Assembly: GCA_965237725.1 (NCBI GenBank)
Contig: OZ250151.1
Location: forward strand, 2,418,001 to 2,482,000
Direction: 5' to 3'
DNA: 64,000 nucleotides
Source: G965237725 sp965237725
Lineage (GTDB): Bacteria; Pseudomonadota; Gammaproteobacteria; Arenicellales; Poriferihabitantaceae
Shown: positions 62,492-64,000 of the stretch, piece after piece
How positions within the stretch are numbered: position 1 is the stretch's first letter
Layout: each line of letters starts with the position of its first letter
The notes under the pieces: model-generated
Databases searched by the model: none
Seen by the model: the letters and a program-made list of their open reading frames with translations, nothing else
What the model was told of the DNA's origin: nothing
Translations under genes and position numbers: made by a program

Positions 62492-63421
62492 ATGTTCGCC
62501 ATACCCGCAACAAAACAAACCATCGTCGTAACCCTATTGTTACTCGCTGGCCTTTTGGTCAACACCGACCTGACTTCCCTATTAAACTGGATTCAGATAT
62601 TGGGTATTTGTGTGGGCTTTGTTTATATCTGTTTTATAGTGAACATTCCCGAGGATAAAGCCGCGGCGCTTATGCGCTGGATTTTTGTTATCGGGATTGC
62701 TGCAATACTCCTGCTGATCTGGCATAGCCAGAATGCAATCGTTGCCATTTATCTTGTTGGCGCTACGTTTTTAACGGGTTATTTTATAGCCTGCCAGTTC
62801 AATCTGACGTCAGGCCATCGCCCTTTGACAACAACAATTAGCATCGCCATTATTGTTAGCCTTATATTAATTTGCTCTCCAACCACCATCAGTCGAATCG
62901 AAATCAGCCTGATTAACTTACCCGTCCCGAGCAAGTTCTGGCTCTACAGTGACGATGCGCGTCAGGCGCCCCATACAGTTTCAAAAGGTTTTGGTATGCC
63001 TACCATGCATGCTCTTAAAGTACATTTGAATGCAGACAATGTGGGGATTACTGAACCCATGCCTTCGATACGACTCCAGGGACGACACGATACGTTGTTC
63101 TCCATTGATCGTATTCGATACAAATTTTTACATGTGACTGTTCACCAACTACTGGCTGACAACCTGTCCGAGATAAAGTTGGGTGAAAACAGCGATGAGG
63201 TCATCCTGGAAAAAATACCAACTGGCATATTAATCTCGGATGTGAATCAGGGGGAATCGGTGTGGCTTGATCTTCCCGACCTGGATTCCAAAGCGATATC
63301 CACCAGCGTAATACTAAAAACCATAGTTGTGAAAGTATTTGTCTGGTTACTGGCCTGTACCGTGTTTTTTAGCTGGGCACCCGGTCTGCGGCAAGCCAGC
63401 GTAGGAGAGTCGGGAAATTGA
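62492..63421 (+). CDS. Hypothetical membrane protein, 309 residues
   Basis: The protein is not recognised. It has about five N-terminal hydrophobic helices (residues 10-135), a polar domain of about 140 residues (about 140-275), and one helix near the C-terminus (about 280-300), suggesting a periplasmic or cytoplasmic sensor-like or anchoring domain held by helices on both sides. The next gene overlaps its stop codon, so they form an operon. No function is proposed. Confidence 0.65.
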   Translation: MFAIPATKQTIVVTLLLLAGLLVNTDLTSLLNWIQILGICVGFVYICFIVNIPEDKAAALMRWIFVIGIAAILLLIWHSQNAIVAIYLVGATFLTGYFIACQFNLTSGHRPLTTTISIAIIVSLILICSPTTISRIEISLINLPVPSKFWLYSDDARQAPHTVSKGFGMPTMHALKVHLNADNVGITEPMPSIRLQGRHDTLFSIDRIRYKFLHVTVHQLLADNLSEIKLGENSDEVILEKIPTGILISDVNQGESVWLDLPDLDSKAISTSVILKTIVVKVFVWLLACTVFFSWAPGLRQASVGESGN

Positions 63422-64000
63422 GTACTGTGAAAAACCTGTCCAAAAAACTGGCTATCCCCTGGTGGTACTGGATGTGGGGAATCCACATACTGCTGGTCGG
63501 CTCGCTATATCTTTACATGTTCACCCCATACAAGACCGACTGGTTCAAGCTGATGTTTCCAACCATCAGCCTGGGCCAGGAAGAAAACTATGCCGTGTGG
63601 TGGTCGGGAATTTGTCTGTTTATTGCATCTTCGCTGTTTTATAAGATTGCCAGCGCCAATCCGACGCTTAAGTCATCCTGGAAGTGGGGGGTTTTATCCC
63701 TGGCTATGCTTGCCCTGGCCTTTGATGAAATTGGTTCGCTACATGAAGTTGTGAGTAAATTTGGTGGTTGGGAAGCGTTGATTCCCTTTGCCCTGATTTT
63801 TATCGTCGGCTTTATGGCAGCACTATTTGTTTTAGTGCGAACCCCGGGTTACCGTATTGCCGCTGTATTGATATTTCTTGGTATTGCATTGTTCGCCTCG
63901 GTAGCGCTTCTGGAATTTGTCGAACACAATCTGGAATTGACCAATCGTCAGCAAAGACGCCGCCTGCTTATCGAGGAAGGGGTTGAGTTGTTTGCGATGT
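63418..64000 (+). CDS. Membrane protein, 5' part (cut by window edge)
   Basis: The frame starts at TTG 63418, overlapping the previous stop (TTGA), with AGGAGA at 63403-63408 at good distance; a GTG at 63427 is the alternative. About 194 codons are visible without a stop. The start is KNLSKKLAIPWWYWMWGIHILLVGSLYLYMF, followed by several hydrophobic helices and the segment ALAFDEIGSLHEVVSKF, with a conserved-looking Asp-Glu and His between helices. The end is a basic stretch (NRQQRRRLL). The family is not recognised. Confidence 0.65.
   Translation, partial: MSTVKNLSKKLAIPWWYWMWGIHILLVGSLYLYMFTPYKTDWFKLMFPTISLGQEENYAVWWSGICLFIASSLFYKIASANPTLKSSWKWGVLSLAMLALAFDEIGSLHEVVSKFGGWEALIPFALIFIVGFMAALFVLVRTPGYRIAAVLIFLGIALFASVALLEFVEHNLELTNRQQRRRLLIEEGVELFAM

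Overview
The window looks like chromosomal DNA of a gammaproteobacterium, probably a marine or aquatic heterotroph, with moderate to low GC judged by eye. The assignment rests on gene order: hisBHAFI followed by tatABC; lysM-dprA-smg-topA; def-fmt-rsmB-trkA-trkH; uvrC-pgsA followed by tRNA-Gly, tRNA-Cys and tRNA-Leu (the order of E. coli uvrC-pgsA-glyW-cysT-leuZ); and the lipopolysaccharide genes kdsB, lpxK and msbA. No species can be named from the sequence alone.

Layout. 1-2.5 kb: tsaD (cut by the window edge) and the N-end-rule transferases aat and bpt. 2.5-9.7 kb: a DUF255 thioredoxin-like protein, then a leftward his-tat block. 10.1-15.6 kb: LysM protein, dprA, smg and topA. 15.7-21.2 kb: surface-polysaccharide genes and an Sfp-type phosphopantetheinyl transferase. 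21.2-25.2 kb: a small mobile element, ilvA, a Pcm-like methyltransferase and tolC. 25.2-30.8 kb: trkH, trkA, rsmB, fmt, def. 31-43.2 kb: an accessory region with membrane glycosyltransferases, a haem-oxygenase-like diiron protein, a 2OG-Fe(II) oxygenase, methyltransferases, an ATP-grasp ligase and a sugar aminotransferase, ending in kdsB-lpxK-msbA. 43.3-53.3 kb: a corrinoid-dependent methyl-transfer locus. 53.3-58.8 kb: a phosphoribosyltransferase, three tRNAs with an unusual repeat array, pgsA, uvrC, a uracil-DNA glycosylase and efp. 58.8-64 kb: repeats, an uncharacterised gene pair, an orphan PqqD-like protein, RNase P RNA and two membrane proteins.

The most interesting system is the corrinoid locus. 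It holds a GlxA/AraC-type regulator, a non-pyrrolysine MttB-family methyltransferase, a corrinoid protein, a methyltetrahydrofolate:corrinoid methyltransferase, a RamA-like reductive activator, a formaldehyde-linked GFA protein, DUF1638 and a 'virulence factor' domain protein. Together these can move a methyl group from an unknown quaternary amine or similar donor to tetrahydrofolate. Two details tie the locus together. TGTCGC-like half-sites 21 bp apart occur in front of both the mttB-like gene and the corrinoid-protein gene. The corrinoid protein also has a strongly acidic N-terminus, whereas its three expected partners all carry arginine-rich tails.

Other notable structure: a 429-bp A-B-A-B-A repeat array just upstream of tRNA-Leu whose units resemble the 5' half of that tRNA; a family of short TA-flanked inverted-repeat elements (two intact copies, one touching the ilvA stop codon and one inside the corrinoid operon) with a remnant that now encodes the C-terminus of RsmB; and a Tat translocase with a long basic TatB tail and acidic TatA and TatC tails.
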